This document shows positions 52,492 to 61,698 of a DNA stretch of 64,000 nucleotides, piece by piece. The notes below the pieces were generated by a model. It saw only the letters and a list, made by a program, of their open reading frames with translations. It had not been told where the DNA came from and made no database searches. How positions within the stretch are numbered: the stretch's first letter is position 1; the number at the start of each line of letters is the position of its first letter. A program made the translations under genes and the position numbers. The DNA comes from Mariniflexile gromovii (GTDB lineage: Bacteria > Bacteroidota > Bacteroidia > Flavobacteriales > Flavobacteriaceae), in the NCBI RefSeq assembly GCF_017814435.1, contig NZ_JAGJCB010000011.1:1-64000 (forward strand). Reading direction: 5' to 3'.

Positions 52492-53558
52492 AGGTTTTAC
52501 AATTAATAGACTCTTTGGAAACTGGTGGAGCAGAACGTGTGGCTGTAAATATAGCCAATGCATTAGCCACCAAAATTGAAGGTTCTTATTTGTGTACCAC
52601 CCGTGTGGAAGGATTACTTAAAGATAGTATAGATGGCAAGGTGCATTTTTTGTTCTTAAATAAGCAATCTACATGGCATTTAAAATCTATTTTGAAGTTT
52701 AATGCCTATGTAAAAAAGGAAGAAATCCAAATTATACATGCACATGCATCTTCCTTTTTTTTAGCCAGTATTATTCGAGTTTTCAATAAGCGTGTTAAAA
52801 TTGTTTGGCACGACCATTATGGAAACAGTATGTTTTTACAAAACAGAAAGTTTAAGGTTTTAAGACTGTTTTCAGTTTATTTTAATCATATCTTCAGTGT
52901 TAATAAGCAACTGGAACAATGGGCAAAAGTAAACTTAAAAGCAAAAAGTGTGTGTTTCTTGCCTAATTTTGCTGTTATTAATAACGAGCCTTCTAAAACC
53001 AATTTATTTGGAGAAGCTGGGAAACGCATCATTTGTTTAGCCAATTTACGTGAGCAAAAAGACCATCATAATCTATTAAATGCATTTAAAACGGTGGTTG
53101 AAAATCATGGTGATTGGAGTTTACATTTAGTTGGTAAAGATTTTAATGATCCGTATTCTGAATCCATAAAATCCTTCATTATAAATAATAAATTGGAAAA
53201 ACATGTTTTTATTTATGGAAGCCAGCCAGATACGTTTCATATTCTATCTCAATGTAATTTAGCTATATTATCATCAAAATCGGAGGGATTGCCACTAGCA
53301 TTGTTGGAATATGGATTGGCTAAATTGCCAGTTATAGCTACCCAAGTGGGAGAATGTACTGAAGTGATTGATAATTATGGTTTGTTGGTGCCTCCGGAAA
53401 ATTCTAAAGAACTTTCAAAAGCAATCATTCAATGTGTTGAAGATGAGGAATTAAGAAATGTAAATGCCATGTCTTACCATGCTCACATACAAAATACTTA
53501 TTCCGAAACAGCTCAAGTAAAAACCATTTTAAAAGTTTATAACACCATCTGTAATTAA
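52488..53558 (+). CDS. Glycosyltransferase family 4
   Basis: The 356-aa product has KVLQLIDSLETGGAERVAVNIANAL, the GT4 N-terminal GG motif. IIHAHASSFFLASII, WHDHYGNS, and LSSKSEGLPLALLEYGLAKLPVIATQVGECTEVI near 260-293 follow. It resembles WbdH/WcaL-like transferases that use UDP-GlcNAc or GDP-mannose in general; the donor is not known here. Ends two bases before the polymerase. Confidence 0.88.
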   Translation: MKVLQLIDSLETGGAERVAVNIANALATKIEGSYLCTTRVEGLLKDSIDGKVHFLFLNKQSTWHLKSILKFNAYVKKEEIQIIHAHASSFFLASIIRVFNKRVKIVWHDHYGNSMFLQNRKFKVLRLFSVYFNHIFSVNKQLEQWAKVNLKAKSVCFLPNFAVINNEPSKTNLFGEAGKRIICLANLREQKDHHNLLNAFKTVVENHGDWSLHLVGKDFNDPYSESIKSFIINNKLEKHVFIYGSQPDTFHILSQCNLAILSSKSEGLPLALLEYGLAKLPVIATQVGECTEVIDNYGLLVPPENSKELSKAIIQCVEDEELRNVNAMSYHAHIQNTYSETAQVKTILKVYNTICN

Positions 53559-53559
53559 T

Positions 53560-54936
53560 TTGAAGTATAGTAATTACATAAAAGTCATCGGGTTACACGT
53601 CTTAATAGGAGTTGCTATTTATGCGTTACCAGCCTTATCTAAGCTTTATTTTTTAGGTATTTTATTTTATTATACCAACCAAATATTCAAAACAAAACCA
53701 TCCATTCGCGCCGTAAAAATATTAATGGCCTGTGCTTATGTGGTAGGGGCAGAGGTGTTTATAAGGATGACGGGTGGAAGCTTTTTATACGAAGCATCAA
53801 AATATTTAGTCATATTTTTTTGTTTAATAGGGCTTTTCACTGTGAGGCAACAAAACCAATCTTTAGTGTACATAACCTATATACTGCTGCTCATTCCCGG
53901 TATTTTCGTTGCAGCGTTTAATGTTAGTGAAAGTACCACATTGCGAACTGCCATTACTTTTAATCTAAGCGGGCCTATTTGCTTGGGTATCGTCTCTGTG
54001 TTCTGTTACAAGCTTAAAGTGAGCTATAATAACATCCATAGAATATTTTTTAGTATGGCATTACCATTAATAGCAACCACTACTTATTTGTTTTTATTTA
54101 ATCCCAGTGTTAGAGATACCATTACAGGTACAGGGTCTAATTTTGAGGCTTCTGGTGGTTTTGGCCCAAACCAAGTGGCAACCGTTTTAGGGTTGGGTAT
54201 GTTTATTTTTAGTGTTCGTTTTTTTTCTCAATCACCTTCAAGAATTTATAAAATCATCCATGTTATACTTTTCTTTTTAATAAGCTACAGAGCTATCATT
54301 ACCTTTAGCCGTGGTGGTGTCATTACTGCGTTAATTATGATTGCTGCTTTTGTTTTTTTCTATTTTAAAAAGGTGAATGTTTTTCATAAATTAAGAATTA
54401 GCAGAATGTTGGTATTATTTGTTGGTGTTGCCTTTTCAATATGGTTATATTCGTCATTACAAACAGGAGGCTTTATAGATAAACGTTACGCAAACCAAGA
54501 TGCTTTAGGAAGAGAGAAGGAAGATGTAACTACAGGTAGAAGCGATTTAATTTCTTTTGAATTGGATGAATTTTTAAACAATCCGATAGTAGGTGTTGGA
54601 GTTGGTAAAATTAAAGAGCTAAGAGAACAAAAAGAAGGATTGTTGGCAGCATCACACAACGAAATGAGCAGAATATTATCAGAACACGGCTTGCTTGGTT
54701 TAATAGCGTTGTTTATTTTGTTATTTACACCTTTAATTTGGAGGTTAAAAAACCGGACGAATATGTTTTTTTATTCATGTTATTTCTTTTGGTTCCTAAC
54801 TATCAATCACTCTTCCATGCGCATTGCTGCCCCCGCTTTTCTTTACGGACTCTGTTTGTTAAATATAACCTACGAAACCAGTAAAACTAAAAGCATCAAG
54901 CGTAATAAAGCTGTTTCAAAACAAATGCCAACATGA
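53560..54936 (+). CDS. O-antigen/exopolysaccharide polymerase, Wzy/ligase family, TTG start
   Basis: Polytopic membrane protein that joins lipid-linked repeat units or ligates glycan in the periplasm. The 458-aa product has about 11 hydrophobic segments and the Wzy_C-type region: FSRGGVITALIMIAAF, then a large periplasmic loop with VGVGVGKIKELREQKEGLLAASHNEMSRILSEHGLLGLIALF. Here ASHNEM and EHGLLGL are the conserved marks. No Met is available at the N-terminus before residue 72, so the TTG at 53560 is the start. It overlaps the next gene by four bases. Confidence 0.87.
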   Translation: MKYSNYIKVIGLHVLIGVAIYALPALSKLYFLGILFYYTNQIFKTKPSIRAVKILMACAYVVGAEVFIRMTGGSFLYEASKYLVIFFCLIGLFTVRQQNQSLVYITYILLLIPGIFVAAFNVSESTTLRTAITFNLSGPICLGIVSVFCYKLKVSYNNIHRIFFSMALPLIATTTYLFLFNPSVRDTITGTGSNFEASGGFGPNQVATVLGLGMFIFSVRFFSQSPSRIYKIIHVILFFLISYRAIITFSRGGVITALIMIAAFVFFYFKKVNVFHKLRISRMLVLFVGVAFSIWLYSSLQTGGFIDKRYANQDALGREKEDVTTGRSDLISFELDEFLNNPIVGVGVGKIKELREQKEGLLAASHNEMSRILSEHGLLGLIALFILLFTPLIWRLKNRTNMFFYSCYFFWFLTINHSSMRIAAPAFLYGLCLLNITYETSKTKSIKRNKAVSKQMPT

Positions 54937-55943
54937 AAAGCTTACTTTACATAGGAAACAAGTTATCTAAAAAAGGTAAAACCCAAACTACTATTGAAAC
55001 TTTAAGCAAAAATTTAAGCTTAGAAGGGTATGTTGTTTTTTCTTTTTCTGATAAAAAAAACAAGGTGTTTCGTCTTTTTGATATGCTTTTTGCTATTATA
55101 AAACATGCAAAAAAAGTAGATTATGTTTTAATTGATACATACAGTACATCAAATTTTTATTATGCATATTTGTGCAGTCAGTTATGCAGGCTTCTGAAAT
55201 TAAAATACATCCCTATTTTACATGGGGGCAATTTACCCAACCGGTTAAAATTAAACCCTAAACTATCTAAGGCTGTATTTAAAAATGCTTATGTGAATGT
55301 AGCGCCATCTTTGTATCTTCAATCTGAATTTGAAAAGTATGGTTATTTCAATTTAGTTCATATTCCTAATGCTATTAATCTTCAAAACTATCCTTTTAAG
55401 GACAGAACATTTGAAAGCATTAAATTGCTTTGGGTTCGGTCATTTTCAGAAATATATAATCCGTTTTTAGCTGTTGAAATTTTAAAATCGCTTTTAGATG
55501 AAGGCTTTGAAGCATCACTTTGTATGATAGGACCAGATAATGATGGTTCATTACATAAAACAAAAGACTACGCCAAAAAGATGAACCTTGAAGTAACTTT
55601 TACAGGAAAATTATCAAAACCTGAATGGATATCACTTTCTAAGAATTTCAACGTATTTATTAACACCACAAATTTTGATAATATGCCCGTAAGTGTGGTA
55701 GAGGCTATGGCATTGGGACTGCCCGTTATTTCTACAAATGTTGGAGGAATGCCTTTTTTAATTGAGAATAATAACGAAGGTATTTTGGTTAACCCGAAAA
55801 GTGCGAAAGAATTTATTGCAGCCATTAAAAAGATAAGGTCAAGCCCTGAAATAACGAATCAAATGATATTAAACGCTAGAAAAAAAGTAGAAAACTACAA
55901 TTGGGACATTGTTAAAAATTTATGGATTAGAGTGTTGAAATAG
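54933..55943 (+). CDS. Glycosyltransferase family 4
   Basis: The 336-aa product begins SLLYIGNKLSKKGKTQTTIETLSKNL. It has YIPILHGGNLPNRL, LLWVRSFSEIYNPFLAVEIL and NMPVSVVEAMALGLPVISTNVGGMPFLI near 249-276, the GT4 donor-binding part. This is a small GT-B enzyme, last in the overlapping gene string. The next gene starts after 56 bases with its own possible promoter. Confidence 0.85.
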   Translation: MKSLLYIGNKLSKKGKTQTTIETLSKNLSLEGYVVFSFSDKKNKVFRLFDMLFAIIKHAKKVDYVLIDTYSTSNFYYAYLCSQLCRLLKLKYIPILHGGNLPNRLKLNPKLSKAVFKNAYVNVAPSLYLQSEFEKYGYFNLVHIPNAINLQNYPFKDRTFESIKLLWVRSFSEIYNPFLAVEILKSLLDEGFEASLCMIGPDNDGSLHKTKDYAKKMNLEVTFTGKLSKPEWISLSKNFNVFINTTNFDNMPVSVVEAMALGLPVISTNVGGMPFLIENNNEGILVNPKSAKEFIAAIKKIRSSPEITNQMILNARKKVENYNWDIVKNLWIRVLK

Positions 55944-55966
55944 TAGTGGTTTAGGTAATTACTTAC

Positions 55967-55974
55967 TATCTTTA
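55967..55974 (+). promoter_or_regulatory. Near-consensus -7 element TATCTTTA for the initiating transferase gene
   Basis: Differs from TAnnTTTG only at the last base and lies 26 bases before the ATG at 56000. It would allow independent expression of the last gene of the cluster. Confidence 0.35.
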
Positions 55975-55999
55975 GCAACTCTCAAATTACAAATTGTAC

Positions 56000-57391
56000 A
56001 TGGACAAAAAAGGAATTCATTTCGAAATTTCAGAAAGAAAAATTCTATTGCGAATTATCGATATCGTCTCAATTTTTGTTGTTTTATACTTTGTTAGTAA
56101 TACGTTTGATTTTGATTATTTCACCATTACCAAAGAAAATTGGGGTTGGGCGTTTGTACTAATTCTATACATTTCTATATTCGGAACCATTTTTGAACTT
56201 TACGATTTACAAAAATCAAGTAAAATTGAAAAAATAGCCCCCACCATCGTTTTTACGGTTTCCATTACTGTTCTATTCTATTTTTTAACACCCTTTTTTA
56301 CACCGTTATTACCAGATAATAGGTTACAGATTATCTATTTTTACTTTGCAATGCTTCTCGCTTTATTTTTATGGCGCATTGCGTACTTAACCTTTATAAT
56401 TTCGCCTCGGTTTTATAAAAATGTGCTTATTGTTGGTGAAACTTCAAATATTCAAACCGTAATTGATACATTTAAAACCTCCGACCCAAATTATAAAATT
56501 GTAGGCTTTATAAATTGTGAAAAGAGAAAAAACGATGGCATTAAATTTAAAGGTATTGTTGAATACAGTCCTAAGCAAATTTATCAAGTGATTAAAGATG
56601 AAAAAATATCAGAAATTGTTATTGCAAGTTATAATTCAGAATCGATAACCGCCGAAATTTATAGAGATCTTATCACACTTTTAGAAGGTGGTTTTCCTAT
56701 AAAGGAATATACCCAAGTTTATGAAGATATGATGCAACGTGTTCCTGTTCAGTTTGTAGGGAAAGATTTTTACAGGTATTTTCCGTTCAGTAGAAGCAAC
56801 CATAATAGGCTGTATTTGTTTTTTCAACGCTTGTTCGATATCAATATCTCTATTTTAGGAATTTTAATAGGGCTAGTATTATTACCAGTAATTTTATTAG
56901 GAAACCTTATAGGAAATCGTGGTGCCACTTTTTATTCTCAAGAACGCATTGGGAAAAATGGTAATCTATTTAAAATTATAAAGTTTAGAACCATGGTTAA
57001 AAATGCTGAAGCTTCTGGTGCTGTTTGGGCAAAAAAGAACGATATTAGAATAACACCATTTGGAAAATTTTTAAGAAACACCCGTTTAGATGAAGTTCCA
57101 CAGTTTTTAAATATTCTAAAAGGCGATATGAGTTTAATTGGCCCCAGACCAGAACGCCCACATTTTGTTAGACAATTATCGCAATTACTTCCTTTTTATG
57201 AAACACGGCATATAATAAAACCAGGACTAACAGGTTGGGCACAAGTAAAAACAAAATATGGGGCATCAGTTGATGATAGTTTGCTAAAACTGCAATATGA
57301 TTTGTACTATATAAAACACCGTAGTTTTTTATTGGATGTCAATATTCTTATTAAAACCCTTAGCACCATCATTTTCTTTAGAGGACAGTAG
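56000..57391 (+). CDS. Exopolysaccharide polyprenyl glycosylphosphotransferase, WcaJ/WbaP family
   Basis: Starts glycan synthesis by moving a sugar-1-phosphate from a nucleotide sugar to undecaprenyl phosphate. From the ATG at 56000 the product is 463 aa. It has four or five N-terminal transmembrane segments (about 15-160), a Rossmann-like cytoplasmic domain (VLIVGETSNIQTVIDTF), and another hydrophobic segment (ISILGILIGLVLLPVILLG). The catalytic bacterial-transferase domain follows with KIIKFRTMVKNAE, RLDEVPQFLNILKGDMSLIGPRPERP and KPGLTGWAQV. A TTG two codons earlier is open but not needed. The domain order is that of WcaJ; which sugar is used cannot be told. Confidence 0.93.
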   Translation: MDKKGIHFEISERKILLRIIDIVSIFVVLYFVSNTFDFDYFTITKENWGWAFVLILYISIFGTIFELYDLQKSSKIEKIAPTIVFTVSITVLFYFLTPFFTPLLPDNRLQIIYFYFAMLLALFLWRIAYLTFIISPRFYKNVLIVGETSNIQTVIDTFKTSDPNYKIVGFINCEKRKNDGIKFKGIVEYSPKQIYQVIKDEKISEIVIASYNSESITAEIYRDLITLLEGGFPIKEYTQVYEDMMQRVPVQFVGKDFYRYFPFSRSNHNRLYLFFQRLFDINISILGILIGLVLLPVILLGNLIGNRGATFYSQERIGKNGNLFKIIKFRTMVKNAEASGAVWAKKNDIRITPFGKFLRNTRLDEVPQFLNILKGDMSLIGPRPERPHFVRQLSQLLPFYETRHIIKPGLTGWAQVKTKYGASVDDSLLKLQYDLYYIKHRSFLLDVNILIKTLSTIIFFRGQ

Positions 57392-57397
57392 CTAGAT

Positions 57398-57437
57398 TTG
57401 CCTATTGCCTATTGCCTATTGCCTATTGCCTATTGCC
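57398..57437. repeat. 7-bp tandem repeat TTGCCTA, about 5.7 copies
   Basis: Perfect tandem heptanucleotide lying between the convergent ends of the WcaJ gene and the DUF4105 gene. Its last part encodes the final NRQ residues and stop codon of the DUF4105 protein, so unit gain or loss would change that C-terminus. Confidence 0.9.
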
Positions 57438-58598
57438 AAAATACTTTATCAAATAGATATACCTAATAAACAGCGCTATTAAAAAAGGAATCAATCCAAT
57501 AGCAAATACTTGTACGCCCATAAACCAATGAAGGGTTAGTAAGCACAAAAGAATTACTAAAAGTTTCAAATACTTAACAAACCAACTGCTTGTTTTTTGT
57601 TTAAATAATTGTCCAATTACTAAAATATTCAATGCAAATGCCCAAAGTAAATTATAGTTTTGGTGTGTGCCTGTATGGTCTGTTGCAAACCAAAGTAACA
57701 AAATAAGGATGCCAATAAGTCCCGTAATAGTGAATAAAGAAAAGTCCAGCCAAACGGATTGTTTTTGCTTTTTATAATCGTTATAAGTAATAAAGAGAAT
57801 GATGAAGCCTAAAACGCCAAATACAAATAGAGGACTTGTTAAAAACTGAGTAGGAGCAGGTTCATCCATTTTTTTAAATAGCACGTTGCTTTCTTTAACT
57901 AAAGGTTTGTTGCTGTTCTTTATGGTGGCAACTTCAAAGAATTTATAAATGTTTTCGGGTAGAAACATGTGGTCTTCGGTACGTGCTTTTCTATCAATAA
58001 CTGAGCCCAATGCGATATCTATTCCAAAACTTCCCCAAGAATTTTTGTTCAAATTATTTTGAATTAAGGTTCTAAAGGTCTGGTCTTTAAAGTCTTTTGG
58101 TTTGTTGAAATCAATATTGTTTTTTAAAGAAATGTTAGCAACATCTTTTAATTTGGTAGCACAATTATCATAGAAAAACTCATATAAATAAGCCCGATTT
58201 TCTGGCTTATAATTGTTTAATAAATAATTGAACAATGTCTGTTTTTCAGAAGCAGATAAATTTAAAACCTGCTCTTTAATGCTTCTGTTTTGAGATATGT
58301 AAGCTTCAAAAAAATCTTCAAAATAATTCACCCCAATTAAATAATTGAGTTTTCCTTGAGCAAATTTCAAATAAAAATTAGGCGTATTAAAATCGTAAAC
58401 TCCATAATTAAACACCAAATCTGTACCTTTTATAGGGTCTTTTATTCGAAAGGCACTATGCCCAAATGCATCATTTAACGAAGCGCCCGGGCCTATGGTT
58501 AAAACACTAATTTCAGCCTGTTCAGAAAGTATGTTTTGTTGTGCGGTTGTTATTTGAACAATTAAAAAAAGTAATAAAAAGAGGAGTTTTTTTTGCAT
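57423..58598 (-). CDS. DUF4105 membrane protein
   Basis: The 391-aa product has a signal peptide (1-20, cleaved after TTAQ). A periplasmic DUF4105 domain follows (about 21-215, with ISVLTIGPGASLNDAFGHSAFRI, FNYGVYDFNTPNFYLKFAQG and YEFFYDNCATKLKD). Then come five transmembrane segments from about 255 to 385. From memory the domain relates to cysteine-histidine type hydrolases (NlpC/P60-like), and here the GHSAF and DNC marks fit a Cys/His pair; the activity is unknown. It starts 11 bases after the PorV/PorQ-type gene ends, so the two share a transcript. Confidence 0.87.
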   Translation of the reverse strand: MQKKLLFLLLFLIVQITTAQQNILSEQAEISVLTIGPGASLNDAFGHSAFRIKDPIKGTDLVFNYGVYDFNTPNFYLKFAQGKLNYLIGVNYFEDFFEAYISQNRSIKEQVLNLSASEKQTLFNYLLNNYKPENRAYLYEFFYDNCATKLKDVANISLKNNIDFNKPKDFKDQTFRTLIQNNLNKNSWGSFGIDIALGSVIDRKARTEDHMFLPENIYKFFEVATIKNSNKPLVKESNVLFKKMDEPAPTQFLTSPLFVFGVLGFIILFITYNDYKKQKQSVWLDFSLFTITGLIGILILLLWFATDHTGTHQNYNLLWAFALNILVIGQLFKQKTSSWFVKYLKLLVILLCLLTLHWFMGVQVFAIGLIPFLIALFIRYIYLIKYFGNRQ

Positions 58599-58609
58599 AA
58601 AAATTCAGG

Positions 58610-59710
58610 TTACCTAAAGAAGCTAAAATCAACTTTTAAAGAAAATACGTTAGAATATAAAGCCACACTTTGGTCGCCAATATCGGTAAACGCATAATCT
58701 ATTTGAATACCGTTGTATTTAAAACCTACACCAAAACTTGGTTGAAAAGTTAATTTCTCAGTAATATTATCAATTTGCAGTTCATTTTGAAAGTTCCCAA
58801 CACCGGCACGTAAATAAACCATATCAATATAGCCAAATTCAAAACCAAGTGCAGGATTGATACTTGCAAAAGATGAAGAGAAAATATCGTTGTTTTCTTC
58901 AAACCGCACATTCAAATTGGCAGCAGCTAAAAGTGAATAATCATAATGAAAATCGAATAACTTAGATATACCAATTTGTAGTTTAGGAATGGTTATTTCG
59001 GTAGTTTCGGGCAGTTCTTGGTTCTGACCTTCAACAGCATCTTGTACTTTTTTAAATTCTTCCTCATTAATAGCCCATGCATTAAAAGTGGTGGTAACAT
59101 CGCGTGCCATCACACCAAACTTCCAATTGTTATTGGTTTCAAACTGAATACCAGCATCAAAACCAAAACCCCACGACGAAGCAAAATCGCCTATAACACG
59201 ACGGATTATTTTAGCATTCACCCCGTAATTAAGCCCTCTAACGGGAAGCTCCCGTGCATAGGAAATGGTAAGTCCATAATCGGCAGTGGAAAATAGACTA
59301 ATTCTATCATAGTTTATATTTCCTTGTTCATCAATAAGTTGGGTGGTGTTTAGAATGTCATCTACTGCAAATCGAATTAAAGAAACACCTATAACACTGC
59401 TCTTGTCCAACGGTTTTGCAAATGCGATATAATCATAATTGGCAATATTTGCAAAGTAACTGGAGTGCATTAACGCCAATTGGTTATCTTCCAGTTTCAA
59501 TAAGCCGGCAGGATTCCAATAGCCTGAATTCACATCAGAGGTATTTGCGGTTACAGCACTACTCATACCCAAAGCAGCGGCATCCACACCTATATTCATA
59601 AACTCGTTGGAGTATTTCCGAACGGTTTGACTGAATACGGATGCGGTTATTACACATAGCAATGCAGTAATGTAAGTTCTCAATCGCAATTTTTTTACAA
59701 AGATGCACAT
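58610..59710 (-). CDS. PorV/PorQ-type outer membrane protein
   Basis: The 366-aa product has a signal peptide (TYITALLCVITASVFSQ) and a beta-barrel of alternating strands ending in the typical aromatic FSLKVDFSFFR. It carries the family block NIGVDAAALGMSSAVTANTSDVNSGYWNPAGLLKL (38-72). In Bacteroidota such FadL-like barrels assist type IX secretion (PorV shuttle, PorQ). The start is not certain: the ATG at 59710 lies 6 bases after a perfect -7 element (TAGGTTTG, 59717-59724), which implies a leaderless message or a later start such as the TTG codons 7-10 residues in. Confidence 0.85.
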   Translation of the reverse strand: MCIFVKKLRLRTYITALLCVITASVFSQTVRKYSNEFMNIGVDAAALGMSSAVTANTSDVNSGYWNPAGLLKLEDNQLALMHSSYFANIANYDYIAFAKPLDKSSVIGVSLIRFAVDDILNTTQLIDEQGNINYDRISLFSTADYGLTISYARELPVRGLNYGVNAKIIRRVIGDFASSWGFGFDAGIQFETNNNWKFGVMARDVTTTFNAWAINEEEFKKVQDAVEGQNQELPETTEITIPKLQIGISKLFDFHYDYSLLAAANLNVRFEENNDIFSSSFASINPALGFEFGYIDMVYLRAGVGNFQNELQIDNITEKLTFQPSFGVGFKYNGIQIDYAFTDIGDQSVALYSNVFSLKVDFSFFR

Positions 59711-59716
59711 AATTTA

Positions 59717-59724
59717 CAAACCTA
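59717..59724 (-). promoter_or_regulatory. -7 element TAGGTTTG for the PorV/PorQ-DUF4105 operon
   Basis: Exact TAnnTTTG on the minus strand immediately upstream of the annotated ATG at 59710. No -33 TTG at normal spacing was found. Confidence 0.45.
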
Positions 59725-59840
59725 TAAACTTGAAATTATAATAGATATTGCTTTAGACGAAAATTGTTTACTATTTTTACAACATTAAAAAACAACCCAT
59801 GAAATGCGCATGACCAAAAGTTGGTAGGCAATTACCAATG

Positions 59841-59848
59841 TAGATTTG
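59841..59848 (+). promoter_or_regulatory. -7 element TAGATTTG for pssA
   Basis: Exact TAnnTTTG with a TTG 21 bases upstream at 59820. It lies 44 bases before the pssA ATG at 59893. Confidence 0.6.
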
Positions 59849-59892
59849 CGAATTGCATCTGACAATTAAAAAAAAACAAACAAATACAACAG

Positions 59893-60651
59893 ATGAAACA
59901 ATATATACCAAATGCCTTAACACTTTTAAATCTTTTCTGCGGAAGTATTGCCGTTATTTTGGCAGTAAACAACAACTTTGTGGGAGCGGCACTTTTTGTG
60001 TTTTTGGGTGTGTTTTTTGATTTTTTTGACGGCTTTGCCGCCAGAAAATTGAATGTTCAAAGTGAATTGGGTGTACAATTAGATTCGTTGGCAGATATGG
60101 TTACCAGTGGCGTGGTACCTGGAATTATTATGTATAAGTTACTGGCGTTAACTTTAGGTTCAAATGAAGCATTTACAGCTTCATCTGAATGGAGCACAAC
60201 AATGTACTGGACTTCTTTTAAAGTATTACCATTGCCATTTTTAGGGTTGGGCATCACATTAGCTTCGGCATACCGTTTAGCAAAATTTAATATAGATGAA
60301 GACCAACAAACTTACTTTAAAGGCTTACCAACACCTGCAAATACCTTGTTGATTGTTTCATTGCCTTTAATTTTAGAATTTCAAAATAGCGATTTGATAA
60401 ATTCAATTATTGTAAACAAATGGTTTTTAATAGTGCTTACGGCATTAAGTTGTTATTTGTTAAATTCAAATATCAAACTATTCGCATTAAAGTTTAAAGA
60501 TTGGGGTTTCAAAGCCAACGCTACCCGCTATATTTTTATCATGCTTTGTATTATCCTTTTAATTGTACTTCAATTTGCGGCAATACCAATTATTATATTA
60601 CTTTATATCGGCATGTCTGTTTTAGATAATGTTGCTTCCAAATTAAAATAA
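59893..60651 (+). CDS. pssA: CDP-diacylglycerol-serine O-phosphatidyltransferase
   Basis: Makes phosphatidylserine, precursor of phosphatidylethanolamine. The 252-aa membrane product has the full CDP-alcohol phosphatidyltransferase motif: D46-G47, A50-R51, G60, D64 and D68 in DFFDGFAARKLNVQSELGVQLDSLAD. About six to eight transmembrane segments follow. YIPNALTLLNLFCGSIAVI at the start is typical of PssA rather than PgsA. It is followed by the DUF808 gene 15 bases downstream and has its own promoter. Confidence 0.94.
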   Translation: MKQYIPNALTLLNLFCGSIAVILAVNNNFVGAALFVFLGVFFDFFDGFAARKLNVQSELGVQLDSLADMVTSGVVPGIIMYKLLALTLGSNEAFTASSEWSTTMYWTSFKVLPLPFLGLGITLASAYRLAKFNIDEDQQTYFKGLPTPANTLLIVSLPLILEFQNSDLINSIIVNKWFLIVLTALSCYLLNSNIKLFALKFKDWGFKANATRYIFIMLCIILLIVLQFAAIPIIILLYIGMSVLDNVASKLK

Positions 60652-60666
60652 CTTACACTTTTTTCA

Positions 60667-61542
60667 ATGGCTTCAGGATTTTTTGCCCTATTAGATGATA
60701 TTGCTGCACTTATGGACGATGTTGTAGTAATGAGTAAAATTACAACTAAAAAAACAGCAGGTATTTTAGGAGACGATTTAGCAGTGAATGCCGAAAAAGC
60801 CACTGGTTTTGTATCGTCAAGAGAATTGCCTGTTTTGTGGGCCATTACTAAAGGTTCTTTTTTGAATAAGCTTATTATTTTACCTATAGCTTTTTTGCTC
60901 AGTTACTTTTTGCCTTGGGCAGTAACCGTTATTTTGGTGTTAGGTGGGGTTTATTTAGCGTATGAAGGTGTTGAGAAAATAATAGAATATTTTGTGCCTC
61001 ACAACCATGAAGTAACAAAAATTGAAGCGGTTAATCCATCAGAGGAAGATGTTTTATTGGTTGAAAAAAAGAAGATAAAATCGGCTGTTGTTACCGATTT
61101 TATTTTATCGGTTGAAATTGTAATTATAGCACTTGGTTCGGTTGTTGATCAAACGCTTATTACCCAAATATTGGTGGTTTCTATAGTTGCTATTATTGCA
61201 ACGGTTGGTGTTTATGGTATTGTGGCGCTTATTGTAAGAATGGACGATTTAGGTTTCAGACTCATCAAAAAAAGTGACAACGGTAAAGTTTTTTTAGCCA
61301 ATATTGGGAACCTTTTAGTTAAAGCATTGCCCTTGGTTATTAAAGGTTTATCAATTGTAGGAACTATAGCGCTTATTTTAGTTGCTGGTGGCATATTTAC
61401 CCATAATATTGAATTTCTTCATCATTTCATAGAAGCAATTCCAAGCTTTATAAAAGATTTTATTGTTGGATTGTTAGTTGGATTTGCAGCATTTCTAGTT
61501 GTTTTAGCGGTTAAGAAGCTTATTAAGGTTTTTAAGAACTAA
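60667..61542 (+). CDS. DUF808 family inner-membrane protein, YedI-like
   Basis: The 291-aa product starts MASGFFALLDDIAALMDDVVVMSKITTKKTAGILGDDLAVNA, the DUF808/YedI hallmark. It has about six hydrophobic segments between 70 and 290, with a charged loop (EAVNPSEEDVLLVEKKKIKSAVV) in the middle. Function is unknown in all species as far as I recall. It shares a transcript with pssA. No terminator was found; repeats begin about 60 bases later. Confidence 0.9.
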   Translation: MASGFFALLDDIAALMDDVVVMSKITTKKTAGILGDDLAVNAEKATGFVSSRELPVLWAITKGSFLNKLIILPIAFLLSYFLPWAVTVILVLGGVYLAYEGVEKIIEYFVPHNHEVTKIEAVNPSEEDVLLVEKKKIKSAVVTDFILSVEIVIIALGSVVDQTLITQILVVSIVAIIATVGVYGIVALIVRMDDLGFRLIKKSDNGKVFLANIGNLLVKALPLVIKGLSIVGTIALILVAGGIFTHNIEFLHHFIEAIPSFIKDFIVGLLVGFAAFLVVLAVKKLIKVFKN

Positions 61543-61601
61543 CTATTGGTTCTTGCTGTGAATGATTTATGTTTAGTTTAGTAGAAGAATAAGCTTTGGA
61601 G

Positions 61602-61630
61602 TTGTCATTCCTGCGAAAGCAGGAATCCAC
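61602..61630 (+). repeat. Solo copy of the GTCATTCCTGCGAAnGCAGG repeat
   Basis: A palindromic copy in the same orientation as the left inverted repeat at 61699, with GAAA instead of GAAG in the loop. It lies about 70 bases outside the GIY-YIG unit. Confidence 0.85.
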
Positions 61631-61698
61631 ATTAAAGGTGTTTAGATTAAAACTTTTAAATTGAAATAACCTTATTATTTTAAAAATCGGTCTTCGGT

